A DNA stretch of 64,000 bases from Phoenix dactylifera (taxonomy: Eukaryota > Streptophyta > Magnoliopsida > Arecales > Arecaceae), in assembly GCF_009389715.1 (NCBI RefSeq), contig NC_052404.1, positions 2,162,738 through 2,226,737 on the forward strand, written 5' to 3'. This document shows, one piece after another, positions 1 to 10,857 of the stretch. A program made the position numbers and the translations under genes. Below the pieces are notes generated by a model that worked only from the letters and a program-made list of their open reading frames with translations, made no database searches and was not told where the DNA came from. Numbering within the stretch: position 1 is the stretch's first letter; every line of letters starts with the position of its first letter.

Positions 1-834
1 ATTGGTATGCTTTTGAGATGAGCTGATTTGAGCTTGATCTGGGATAAATAAAATTGAGCATCAAAGGGACTGTCTGAAAGAAGATTTAGGCCCTGTTTGG
101 GGGAGCTTTTGGAGGGCCAAAAAATATTTTCTGGTCCTCCAAAAGTACTTTTCGATAAAAAATAGTGTTTGGTAAAATTTTTGAAAAGCTGTTTCAGCTT
201 TTGCGGGAAGCTGAAAATAGCTTTTGGGGAGAAGCTCCAATTTGGAGCTTTCCGAAAACGCTGTTTTCAGCTTTGTCGGAAAGCTGTATTTTTAACCAAA
301 ATACCCCCAATTAAAAAAAAATCCCTCCCAAAAACCTCTCACCGTCTGTTCCTCTCCCACCCAATCCCCCTCCCTCTCCCTCGCCGCCGCACCCCCTCCT
401 CCCTCGCCGCCGCATCCCCTCCCTCTCCCCCACCCCCACGGTGGGGAGGTGCCGAAGAAGAGGAAGAAGGGTGGTCTTCCTCTTCCCGCGGCCGCCACCG
501 GCCATGATGTCCCCGTCACGGAAGGGGAGGTGCCGAAGAAGAAGGAGGTCCCCACGGTGGGGCGGTGCCGAAGAAGAGGAAGAAGAAGGAGGTGCACTCC
601 CCCTTCTGCGGCCGCCAGCGGTCACGACCCGCCTCCCTCCCGCATCCGCCATGGCCCGGCACCTTTCCGGCGCCGTCGGCCTCGCAGGAGGAGAGCACTT
701 CCCACGGGGCAGCCGCGGCCGCCAAGACTGCCGCAGGCGCCGCCGGCCACGGCTCGGCCCCCTCCCACAGCCGCCGTGGTCTGGCCCGCTTCCGGCGCCG
801 TTGGCCGCGTGGGAAGAGAAGAAAGGAGAATGGG

Positions 835-965
835 GGAGAGGAAGGGAGAAGAAGAGAAGAAAAAAAGAAAAGAAAAAGAAAAGGAAAAAAAGAAGAAAAG
901 CAAAGAAAAAAAAGAGAAGAAAAGAAAAGGAAAGAAAAGAAAAAAAAGAAAAGAAAAGAAAAAAA
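835..965 (+). repeat. Homopurine (GA/AAG) tract
   Basis: A stretch of about 130 bases that is almost only A and G on the plus strand, made of irregular GAAAA and AAGAAG units inside the Harbinger-type element. It runs directly into an ATAAA simple repeat. Confidence 0.85.
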
Positions 966-1078
966 TAAATAAATAAATGCATAAATAAATATTTATATAA
1001 ATGAATGAATGAATGACTAAATAAATAAGATAATAAATAAATATATTTTAATGAATAAATAAATAAATAAATCTACAT
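965..1078. repeat. (ATAAA/ATGA)n simple repeat
   Basis: Imperfect tetranucleotide repeats of AAAT and AATG type, interrupted by short AT-rich spacers, inside the Harbinger-type element. Confidence 0.8.
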
Positions 1079-1089
1079 TTAAATTTTTT

Positions 1090-1380
1090 ACACTAATAAT
1101 TATAATATTTTATACCTTTATTATTGTATTATACTATAAATATAATATTATAATATATTATATCATAATACATTAATATGTTATATTAAATAATTTAATA
1201 TTATGTTATATTATGGAAAATTAATTTATACTAATAATTATAATATTGTATATCTTTATTATTGTATTATACTATAAATATAATATATATTACATTATAT
1301 TATAATACATTAATATGTTATATTAAATAATTTAATATTATGTTATATTATGGAAAATTAATTTACTCTAATAATTATAT
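1090..1380. repeat. AT-rich tandem repeat, period about 137 bp
   Basis: The string CTAATAATTATAAT recurs at 1093 and 1231, and a shorter CTAATAATTAT copy falls near 1368. The intervening 137-138 bp are close copies, including a shared GTTATATTATGGAAAATTAA block. About 2.1 copies lie inside the Harbinger-type element. Confidence 0.8.
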
Positions 1381-1709
1381 TGCTATTATGCTATGCTATG
1401 CGATATCATATTACTATATTATAATAATATTATTTTACATTACAGTAATATTATACTATATCGTATATTATGTATTAATATATGTTATGTTTTATTATGA
1501 TTTGTTGTATAATACTATGCAATGTCCTTTATGGTAATTTTGTCATACAAAAGTACTTTCTCAGTTTATTTACCAAACACATGTTAAAGTACCACAGCAC
1601 TTTAGAAATGTAGTTACCAAACAGCAAACAGTTTTTTATTAAAGCTCTACTTCAGACAGCTCTATTTCCAACAGCTCTACTGCCAACAGCTCTCCCAAAC
1701 AGGGCCTTA

Positions 1710-3664
1710 AGTATTTTCCAAAGAAGTCACGATATGTGACAATTTGCTGGATATATGACACTATGATAAAGGGAATAGGTGGCCCCATCTCAAGAATTTT
1801 TGGTTTATATCTCTTTTATAAAGGTGGACATGGAAATCGAGGGGTTGGAGGTGAATGCAAGAGGAAGAGACTTGGTTGATGCATCAGCCAAGAATGATTT
1901 GGGTTCTGGTGGTTGTCAGCTTGGTGGGTTATCATTTTTTGCACAATTCATCTAATGCGGTCTTAAATCATATCATCCTATACTCCTGGTGAAAAATGGG
2001 CCTGAAATGGTACTAAGTTGTGTCTATAAAGCTTTGAATTGCAGTAATGTTAAAGCCCATCCTTGGCTAGCATAAATCCAGGTCTAGTTCCAAATAACCA
2101 TTGTGCTGGACCTGTCCTCTGAGCTTGCATCTAGGACCTAACTTTTTGTAAAACCTTGTTGGTTCTATGAAACTGTTGGGTTGATCCATTTGGCTAACAA
2201 ACATACATTGGTAACCATGCAACTGTTTTTCCAAGCAATAGGGTATCTTTTTGAAAGATACATCTTACATGTTAAAGCACATGATATGCTAAAACCGTTT
2301 GCAATCATCTTATGTTTTTTTGAAGACAATATCATTTATAGTATTTCCGTTATGTTATATATATTCAATTAGAAATTTAATTTCACAAGCATGGAGTTGA
2401 TAAAGAGACTTTATGATTTTTATTTAATAATGAATATAAGAAAGTCATCGGACTTAATATAACTAAGACACCTCCATGAATGCTACTTCACCACGGTTTC
2501 TGATTTAGGGGATATTTGCATGTGCCAGTTTAGGGAGTCAGCTAAACTAATCTAAGTACATGGAACATCTGATTAGTCACAGAATGCAAAGGTGTTGTGT
2601 GCTATTTCCTTCCGATGACATGGAAGATGTCAACAAGGAGGCATTACACAATGCAATCTAGGCAAAGATGGAGGAAGGGCATGTTCCTTGTGTTTTGAGG
2701 CTGTTTCTATTTATCAACAAATTACTGCAAGGTGTGATAAGCATGTCCCTATTCTGCAATTTTTATATCTTAGGTTATTGATCAGCTGTTTAAGGAAATG
2801 TTCTACATTTTTGCTTTACTGTGGATAATTGATTTGCTGATCTGCCATCAGGAGAACTTTTACATGGTAGATGACCATATATGTCTAGATTACTTGGTAT
2901 GATAACTTATTGCTTTTTTTTTTTCCTAAAAAAATCTACCTTTAGAGTCTTTTTCCTTATTTATGTAAAACTATAATGCAATTTCTTGAACGATAATGTT
3001 TTCTGGGTTGTGTCTATCATCAAAGAGATTCATGTTTAATCCAATTTAAGAAGATGACTTCATTTATGCGATTGTAACTGAATATTTAAAAAATGTGTTC
3101 ATCACTACGAGCATATATAAATTGTTCAGACTAAGAAAATTTATCTAGCTTAGCTTTTTATGTATCCTTCAACTACTTTGTTCATCTTCTCATGCCACTA
3201 TCTCAGACCAAGCAAATCTCTGGTCATTGTAAGTGTGATAGTTGATACTTTAAACGATACTACAAAATCATTATCCTCACCTTTTCCTAGAGAAGATTTT
3301 AACATGACTATTATCACTCAAAAAGATGCCTGTGAAGTTGGAAACATATTTGCATAAAATTCATTTGGTTTGTTGTATAAATGCATCCTTTTGAGTTCCT
3401 TGGCAGGTCAACTTGATGTTTAGGGATGTATGTTTTTGGCTGAAATATGAGCCATTGTATATCACTTGGAAGCAAATACAAATTTGTGACAAGTCATTAG
3501 GCAATATGTAGTATTTTTTTTTAATATGCCACGAGGATACTGTTTTTTTTTGTTTTTGCTGTTTTCCAAATTCATGATCATCTTTATTTCTGTGCAAGTT
3601 TCATGGTTTTGTTCTCACCGCTGTGCATCTTGCACTTATGCTACTGTATTGATTGCCTTCACAG
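1710..3664. other. Non-coding stretch, probable intron of the SNF4-like gene
   Basis: AT-rich sequence with no exon I can assign. The family's earlier domains (glycogen-binding module, first CBS repeats and the segment just before the SSIPIVDD motif) were looked for in translation and not found. The simplest reading is one long intron that also holds the Harbinger-type element at 89-1706. A short frame near 1825-1950 after an AG is open, but it matches nothing I know. Confidence 0.5.
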
Positions 3665-5419
3665 CTCGAGTTAGTTCAATACCAATAGTTGATGACAATG
3701 ACTCTCTGCTGGATACATATTCTAGAAGGTATCTTATGCTTCAATTTATTGTATGGATGGAATGCTTCAGTTCCTTTTTTTAACCAAAAAAAACCTTTAT
3801 TATGCTGTGCACAGTGATATTACAGCTTTGGCTAAAGACAGAGCTTATTCACATATTCACCTTGATGAAATGAGTATTCACCAGGTAAAGACTGATATTC
3901 TTTTTGTCTAACCTTGGGGAGAAGTGCATTTGGTTGATGGTTCTAACTTCTTATCCATAAAGTGGTTAATTTTTAACAGGTTTTATAATGTATTTTCTTT
4001 ACCAGGCCATCAATATTAAGGCTCCGTAGCATATAGATATTTTGTGGTAGTAGCGTTAAGTGTCACTAGTGAAAGGTACAATTATTTGACAGCCACCTTC
4101 AAGTTCTCTACACTTGGTTAATTCACTGAAGTAGGTGGTGTTCTTGTACTGTTATAATCGACACTGCATGTCCTGGTGTACCACCTATATATGGACTGGT
4201 GAAAATTTTTCGTGCAAGAATAATTAGATCATATACCCTTTGTAGTTTTAGAGGGGTATGGCTACAACTGAGGAGCTCTCATGACATTTCTGAAACTATA
4301 GGGGTCTAAGGGTTTCTTTAGGCATTTTATTCTGTTTGTTTAATATTTTTTGTAAATGTCATCTGAAGAAAGGGCCAATCATGTGACTTTACTAAGTTAT
4401 TAGCCATCTATGTTCATTTCGATAGGGCAAAACTGCACCTAGATTGACTGTTATCTTATGTTTGGTCCTCGTTGATGGAAAAGTTATTCCATTTTTTGTT
4501 TAGTCCCTGGCCTGTGAATTAGTGTATAAATCAGGTATATAGAAAGAGGCCTAACTGTTCGATCGACATGAGGGACTGGACATAAAATGGCTTAGGACTA
4601 GTCATCAAATGGCAGTTAGACTAAGTTCCAGGTGTGAAGTTCCCTTGTTTTGGATGGTCGGTCGACTTGCTAATATGTCATATGAAATTTTGTCATTTGG
4701 TTTTTAACCAGTCATTTGAATACTGAAGTGAGCAATTAAAAATACTTGAGTTTGTGTAAAGTTTAGAGGTCTTCTTTTCTTTAAATGATCCAGATCTAAG
4801 CCCATATTACATTATGTTAGTTTTAATTTGATTAGGATTTTATTTAGGTCTGTTTTCCAATTTCTGTACTTTGTAAACCTTTGCATCCACCCTCCTGTGT
4901 TGGGTTTCCTTACCTCATTGTTTGTGGCTCTCAACTTCTGCACAACAAATGCCAGAGAACATGTTGTATGAAGAAAATAATTTAACAAAAACACCAAAGA
5001 GGACTTTCTTTTCTTTATCTTCTGAATCTACGGTGGCATCTTGCCAACCATGCCTGAAATGAATGAAAATTTTAACTATTTCCGTTTGTCTCTGGTAAAT
5101 TCAGGCACTGCAACTTGGACAAGATGTGAGTGCTCCATTTGGATTCTTTAACGGGCAGCGATGCCAGATGTGTCTTCGTTCTGATACTCTGCAGAAAGTG
5201 ATGGAGCGATTGGCAAATCCTGGTAATATTTTGTCTATAGAAAGTTCAAGTTTCTCAGTTGCAATCTCATTCTTGGTATCCTCCTGCTGCTTGATTTTAG
5301 GGATCCGGCGTGTTATCATTGTGGAAGCTGGAAGCAAGCGTGTAGAAGGCATTATTTCTCTGAGTGATGTATTCAGATTCTTGCTTGGTTGGCCTCAAGT
5401 ATCAACAAGTAACTTCTAG
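3665..5419 (+). CDS. SNF4: SNF4-like SnRK1 gamma subunit (KIN beta-gamma), last four coding exons; 5' part not in window
   Basis: Exons read as 3665-3728, 3815-3884, 5105-5222 and 5301-5419, all with GT-AG borders and compatible phases. The joined protein contains [18 protein letters not shown], then [12 protein letters not shown], then [17 protein letters not shown], and ends with [17 protein letters not shown] plus a short tail. These are the third and fourth CBS repeats of plant SNF4 (KIN beta-gamma), the adenylate-sensing type of subunit that activates the SnRK1 kinase complex in cytosol and nucleus. About 120 C-terminal residues are present of a family length near 480. The glycogen-binding domain and first CBS repeats must lie upstream of position 1 or be missing. 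The tail after LLGW is a few residues longer than I expect. Confidence 0.85.
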
Positions 5420-8378
5420 TTTATACTGGCTTGTGAGCACGTTATTCTTCGCCTACCGTCTCTATCGGGCAAATGGAATCATTTCTTCTTCTTCTTTTTT
5501 CTTTTTTCCTCCTTTTAATTTAATAGGCGTCATTGGTTTAGAGCCTGGTGTTTGTTGAGAAGACCACAAATGGTCTGTAAATGAGGAATTTTCTTTCAAC
5601 CCGGTTTTCCATAATTGTTGTTTCTGTATGTGCTTTTGCTGGCTTGGATGGTTAACTAGACCACAGATCCAAAGATATGTGTGCTAATAAAGGAATGCCA
5701 TTAAGAGGAAAAAGGTGGGGAAGATAAGAAAGTGGGAGATGAGCCAAATTTGATGTCACTCAGGTGCTGCAAGTGAAAGTGGCAGGCGAGGTCATGCCCT
5801 TCAGGGGATCAGCAGCTACCGTCTTCCATATACATCGCGGAGTCTGGGGCCAAGAGAAGGGAGCAGCCCTCGTAATCTAGCTCGAGTAATTTCCCTGTGG
5901 CAACAGGACTTGGCCTATTTGCCAAGCTGGGTCTGAGACTCTCAGTTTGCATCAGGCTGGATCAAGTCTTTTTGTAACGGAGACAGCGTTCGTGCATCAC
6001 CACTCACCAGCCTCCGCAAAGTACATTTATGGTCATTGATGGGTGCGTCATCTCTTTTTCTCTCTCTCGGTCTTCTACCATTACCTAGTTTCACTTGTTG
6101 TCCGAGCATTCTGAAACTTGCCTCCTGTTGTATACATAGATTTGGCTGGGGGTTCTGCCATAAAAAAAACTGCATCTATTATGTTCTCATTTAATTGTCG
6201 GTTTCTGATTCTCTTTCGCGGGTAGCAGCTATTATTTCTGAGGACCTAAATGTGCACTTCTACGATTGCGGATTCGGCGTTCACCATGGTAAATGCAAAA
6301 TAATGAGCATTGTCTTGGTCATGGTAGCAAATCTGACTTGGTTAGGGCCGGGCATCCGTCTCCAAAATCTTTTTTTAATGAATATAATATATATGGGTAT
6401 TAATTGGATGGTAAATTTTGTATTCGTTCTTGTTTTAAGTGGACTTGGATTTGAATTAGATATGGACAAACATGGATATAATTGGTAGTTAAAAGTGAAG
6501 ATATGATTGTTTTACATTAATCATTTGGTTTTTTTAAGTTGACACTAATAATTTTGCTAAATTGCATACTTCGGAAAAAATGACTATTAAAGGACTATTT
6601 AGGATGTAATCCATCAAATAAAAATATCAATGTATGAGAAGAAGAATAAATAAAAAGCAAGTAGATGCTGCCATTTATTGTTACTTATTTTTTATTGGAG
6701 TTTTTGAGAGCTATAAATTAGATAAAATTTTAAATAAAATTTGATATTTATATAATAAATGGTGACTAGGTGCATGAGATTTTTATCGTTACGAGATGTA
6801 TGCAGTTTTATCCGCATATGTAGAGAAGCTATATCGATATTTTGAGTCTATGGTCATAATAAAACAACTTTATCATTACATCAATGCTCATCCTCTAAAA
6901 TTGAATAGTTAGGTATATATCAAATATTAGTGCTCCTATGTTTGTCGCTTTTTTTTTTTCTTTGATGAAAGCAAATGAAATATGGATATTATTAAATGCT
7001 ATTATTGTACCTGTATCCATATAGGTTTAAATGCGGAAACAAATCATGTTGAATTATGCCCGTTCCATTTTATTCCTACATATTAGTCCTTTTCACCCCT
7101 TCTTTCTTTCTTTTGCTGAAGAAAAATTTTGAAGATGATAACACATGTCTTAATTTACTGGGTTGTCTTTTTATTTTTTATTTTCATACTGGTTTTTGTT
7201 TTGCCTTTTTTTTTATTGTATGCCGATTATTATACCCAATATTATGGTGTTTAATAGACATCGCCATAGCATCCATATACATCAACTAGATTGTATGAAA
7301 AAGGAAACAATAATTAGCTTGATGACGTCGTGCAAAATTTGCTAGCCAAACTCAATTTGATTCGCCTGCCAGTGCCTGCATATGAATAGTCAGGGTTACG
7401 ATCTCGGGAAACATACACTGCACCGGCAACTAGATGCTTATGAATAAGCATTTTTTTCTTTTAAATATAAAATTATAATAGAATACACATATTGATACAT
7501 GAGCTATCCTGGTGGAAACATATGAATGCACATAACATTTCAATGGCTTGTCCATTTGTTCCATATGATATATAATTTTTTTAGAAAAATAGCATACAAA
7601 TCCATGCAACTGTTTATAAGAAAAAAATATTATTCCTTGGTCACTAAAAATAGTTTAGAAAATTGAAATTGTATAATATTACTAAAATCGATCATCAATT
7701 TATATATGCTCGTGTTTGAAGCTATGATTGGAAGCTAAAAGAGCTCATCTCTTTAGGAAGTCATGAACAATAACTGTAATGATGTTTTCCCACCTGTCGT
7801 CTGAAAAATAGTTTAGATTTTGAACGAGGTCTTAGAATTCAGTTCAAAGTTTGAAATTTTGACCTATTTGGAATTTGGTACCGCATGATATAGGTGATCC
7901 TAAATTGGAGAACATAAAGAGAACAAAAGGGAATAAGTGGTGGTGGTGAGGCAGTCGACGTCGAGACTTTTTTTGAGAGAGCTGGAAGAATATATGATGG
8001 GATGAATTGGAACTAGCCTCTTCTGTGGAAAAATATTTGATGACTCTAATGGCAAACTGCCATCTTGTGTAGTTGAAGGGTAAATCCAGAGTGCTGGGTC
8101 AGGGAAGGCTATGGCTAGTAGATGTTGGCAAAGATGCTACAAAAAAAGATAGGTAATTTTGGTTCATTGGGGGAAACCGTTCATCATAATTAGAAAAATA
8201 GGGAATACTATGAAAGGCCTACTTTCAATTTCACTGCACTGCATTACTTGGGGTAGAGCATATCAATCTTCATAATAGATACATGCTGCACATTGTTTTA
8301 GTATGGCAACTAGAAATCATATGCTAATGTAGTTTTTATTTGTCACGGGATCCCCTTGGTTATTGTTAATAAATGTAA
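5420..8378. other. 3' region of the SNF4-like gene and intergenic DNA
   Basis: No gene recognised. The part to about 6200 is less AT-rich than what follows and may hold the 3' UTR, with candidate poly(A) signals in AT-rich sequence after it. From about 6300 the DNA is AT-rich with poly-T runs and short random frames only. Confidence 0.6.
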
Positions 8379-8648
8379 GGGTGTGTTTGGTTCGCTATCA
8401 ATATCAAAATCAAAATGGATTGGAATGAAAATTGGAATGGCCATATTGTTTGATGTGTTTTATTCATGACTGGATTTGGAATGGAATTCAAATATTAGGA
8501 GATTAAATTTTGAGGGATTGGGGCACAATTTCTATTTTTCTTTAGGATCGGAATAGGAACGAGACTCTCTCCGATCAAATAACCGGAATGGGAGTTACTT
8601 ATTCCTATTCTTATTTCAGTGCTCAACTTTTTCCAACCAAATATCTCT
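8379..8648. mobile_element. Degenerate Tourist-like MITE, 270 bp
   Basis: The left end reads GGGTGTGTTTGGTT and the right end, on the opposite strand, reads AGAGATATTTGGTT. Several of the differences look like decay of G to A. Both ends are flanked by TAA (8376-8378 and 8649-8651), the target duplication of Tourist elements. The interior has mirrored GGAATGGGA and ATTCCTATTC-like segments. Confidence 0.6.
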
Positions 8649-8651
8649 TAA

Positions 8652-9420
8652 AATCATATGCAAGTATTTTGCCTAAAAGCTCAGGAAAACCTCAGCCAAA
8701 ACTGTTTTTTGATTTGAAGTATGCTGCTTTTAGTCATGAATGGTCTCATAGTTTAAGTGATGGCTCGATAAATCATTAAAAGAATAATATGCCTACATAC
8801 ATTTGGAAAAAAATACAAAAAACTTTACAATAAAAATAAGTGCCGGTAGAATGATGTTTTGTAATTTTGTTCCATGAGTCAGCTTACTTCCAGCTCCTGA
8901 GTATGTCCACAAAATCCTAAATGCTATTTTGCAACATTCACTAACATTGTATCTTTTTGGAATCTCTTCCTATGATGTCTTTTTAAAACTAAAAAAAATT
9001 CTGAGGCTTTACTGCAGATGTTAGGTCTACGATGGGCATCAAGGAACAGAAATGTAAACGGCAAGGATCAACCTATCAGACTAACACTTCCGCTCGTCAC
9101 CTCTCTGGCGTTGTGTTTTTTTTATATCTTTTTAATAATATTACAAGTTGCCACTTTTGATCCAACTTTTTTCTATTATTATTATTTTTAAAGAAAAATC
9201 CATGCACCAAACTGCAAGGCAGCCCATAGTTTTGGTTACCTTGGCTACGTGAGTCTAGACGAGTCTGGAATCTTGTACCACCGTACAGAAACACGCCACG
9301 TGTCCATCTCAGAAAAACTGACTCCTGAGCGTGCGGTGGACCGCGTCCTTATCCAACGCCGACCAAGAGAGAATGGAACCAGAGAATAAAGCCCGTCCCA
9401 CCGCCTCTAGAAACCAATCC
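8652..9420. other. Intergenic DNA upstream of the promoter
   Basis: AT-rich to about 9100, then more balanced. No gene seen. The last 200 bases probably belong to the upstream part of the promoter that follows. Confidence 0.5.
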
Positions 9421-9500
9421 ATAAATCGTTGCTTCTCCCTTACCCCTTCACCGTTTCGTCTATAAATAGCGGGGGACCTCTGATCTTCCAACAATTGTCC
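9380..9500 (+). promoter_or_regulatory. TATA-type promoter of the 9.5-31.3 kb locus
   Basis: A canonical TATAAATA lies at 9461-9468, followed about 30 bases later by the CAACAATTGTCC segment that is a likely start region. Upstream are CCAAT-like ACCAATCC and the string AGCCCGTCCCACCG. The latter partly resembles the USE element of plant snRNA and snoRNA promoters (RTCCCACATCG), but the match is incomplete, so RNA polymerase II mRNA-type initiation is equally possible. Confidence 0.6.
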
Positions 9501-9880
9501 GGGATGGGGGAACTCTATATTTTTTCTTGTTTGGGTGAGAAGTTTTGGTGCTTGATTTGGGGTTACGCTTCGATATTTGGTTCTTAATTCGCTGGGAATT
9601 TTGAGTTATCGTCGGTCGATGCACTTGATTTTCCAACAATCGTCCGGGATGGTGTAGGTTGCCCGGCGGGTTTCTCGTTGGTTATTTTATTCCCTTTTGC
9701 CCTTTTTTTAAATCTATATTTGTTCTTGCTTGGGTGAGAAGTTTTGGTGATAGATTTAGGGTTACCCTTCGTTCTTTGGTTCTTAATTCGCTGGGAATTT
9801 TGAGTTATCGTCGGTCGATGCACTTGATTTATTGCTTGATTTAGGGTTACCGTTCGATCTTTGGTTCTTAATTCGCTGGA
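9488..9880 (+). repeat. Leader-region direct repeats
   Basis: CCAACAATTGTCCGGGATGG at 9488 recurs at 9633 with one change. GGTTCTTAATTCGCTGG occurs at 9579, 9778 and 9864, each time within a longer repeated context that also contains TTATCGTCGGTCGATGCAC in two copies. The same TCGTCGGTC motif returns at about 10,575 and 18,275, so the leader is part of the larger repeat system. Confidence 0.8.
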
Positions 9881-9887
9881 TTTTGAG

Positions 9888-10840
9888 ATGATTTGTATAG
9901 AGGGGTTTGGTAAGCCTTTGATAGTGATTCTGATATATCAAGTTCCATTTTATACGTACTCTTGATGAGGTAGATGTTAATTATTACTTGTTGCAGTTAC
10001 TCGGGGGCTACATGGGTTGGGATAATCGTTAAGGCAAGGTACCATCAATTTTGTAAAAGACTTGTTCTTTGAGTTATGGTTTTTCTGCATTTGATAGCGA
10101 TTCTAATTGTGTAAATCAGCATTTTTCTTATGAACATTTTATTTAGGATGGATGTTCGTTGATTTCTGTATTATTATTGCACTGTTGCAGCCAAGTTTCT
10201 TGGAGGTTCTTGGACCCACTTTTTCGTTGGGGATCTGGGGTTATTTTTATCTCTTGTTTTCCATATGTTTGGTTTTCTCCATTTGCTGACGTTTATTGTC
10301 TCAATTGTGTCATTTAGGATCAGATTTGAAACTAAAATGTCATCGGAATTAAGGTGGTAGATTGCCATTGTTGGGGAGATATGATTTGTGTAGAAGCGGT
10401 CGCTCACCTTTGGTGGTATTATTGATCGTATTGATAATCTTTTTCCTCCCTAGCCTTGCTTGTCAGAATGGATGTTAATCATCATTCCTGCTGTTACAGC
10501 TTTTACTGGTCTTGCACTGGTGGTGAAACTTAAGGGTTTCTTGCTGTTTCGTGGTTAATTCGTCGGATTTTGAATTTTCGTCGGTCGATGCACTTGATGG
10601 GGAGTGATACCGAATCCTTGATGAATTCGTCAATTATTTGCTCTTCTTCAAGGGTTTCCGTTGGAGCTCTTGTTGTTGATTCATTGAATTTTGTTCATCT
10701 TTGCCTGTTGCAGTTGATTTGTTATGATTAGGTTTCTTCATGAATCCATCCTGCGTTTTACAGAATGTGGAATTATTGGTTCTTCTTCGGCTGTTTCGTT
10801 GGATTTCTTTCATCCTAGGCTGGAGCAGTTGACTTGGGGA
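9888..10840 (+). repeat. Long direct repeat, copy A
   Basis: Nearly the same order of segments is found at 17,620-18,560 and, for its first 600 bases, at 28,642-29,250. Shared landmarks are GATGATTTGTATAGA, the 42-nt TTACTC unit ending in GCAAG|GTACC, the segment CCAAGTTTCTTGGAGGTTCT, the GTCGGTCGATGCACTTGATG segment, and CATGAATCCATCCTGCG. Confidence 0.85.
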
Positions 10841-10857
10841 GTTAACATTAATTTTAC

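Larger units (their letters stand above)
89..1706. mobile_element. Tourist/PIF-Harbinger-type non-autonomous element, 1.6 kb
   Basis: The ends are inverted copies of GGCCCTGTTTGGG, and the similarity continues inward: an AAAAGTACTTT block and a TGTTTGGTAAA block lie inside both ends. Both sides are flanked by TTA (86-88 and 1707-1709), the 3-bp target duplication typical of PIF/Harbinger and Tourist MITEs. No transposase is visible. The interior is patchy: a GC-rich stretch at about 350-800 with three copies of a GGTGCCGAAGAAG-containing module, a homopurine tract, ATAAA simple repeats, and an AT-rich tandem repeat. Open frames in the GC-rich part are low-complexity (Arg, Pro, Ser) and occur in several frames at once, so I do not call them genes. 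At 1.6 kb it is large for a MITE. Confidence 0.85.

Noticed and set aside
169..982. Overlapping long open frames on both strands in the GC-rich and GA-rich part of the first element
   Set aside because: Several frames are open at once, residues are low-complexity Arg/Pro/Ser or Lys/Glu, and the DNA lies within a transposon. This is composition, not coding.
1825..1955. Possible upstream exon of the SNF4-like gene
   Set aside because: An AG precedes an open stretch (MEIEGLEVNARGRDL), but it ends in a stop without a donor and matches no part of the family.
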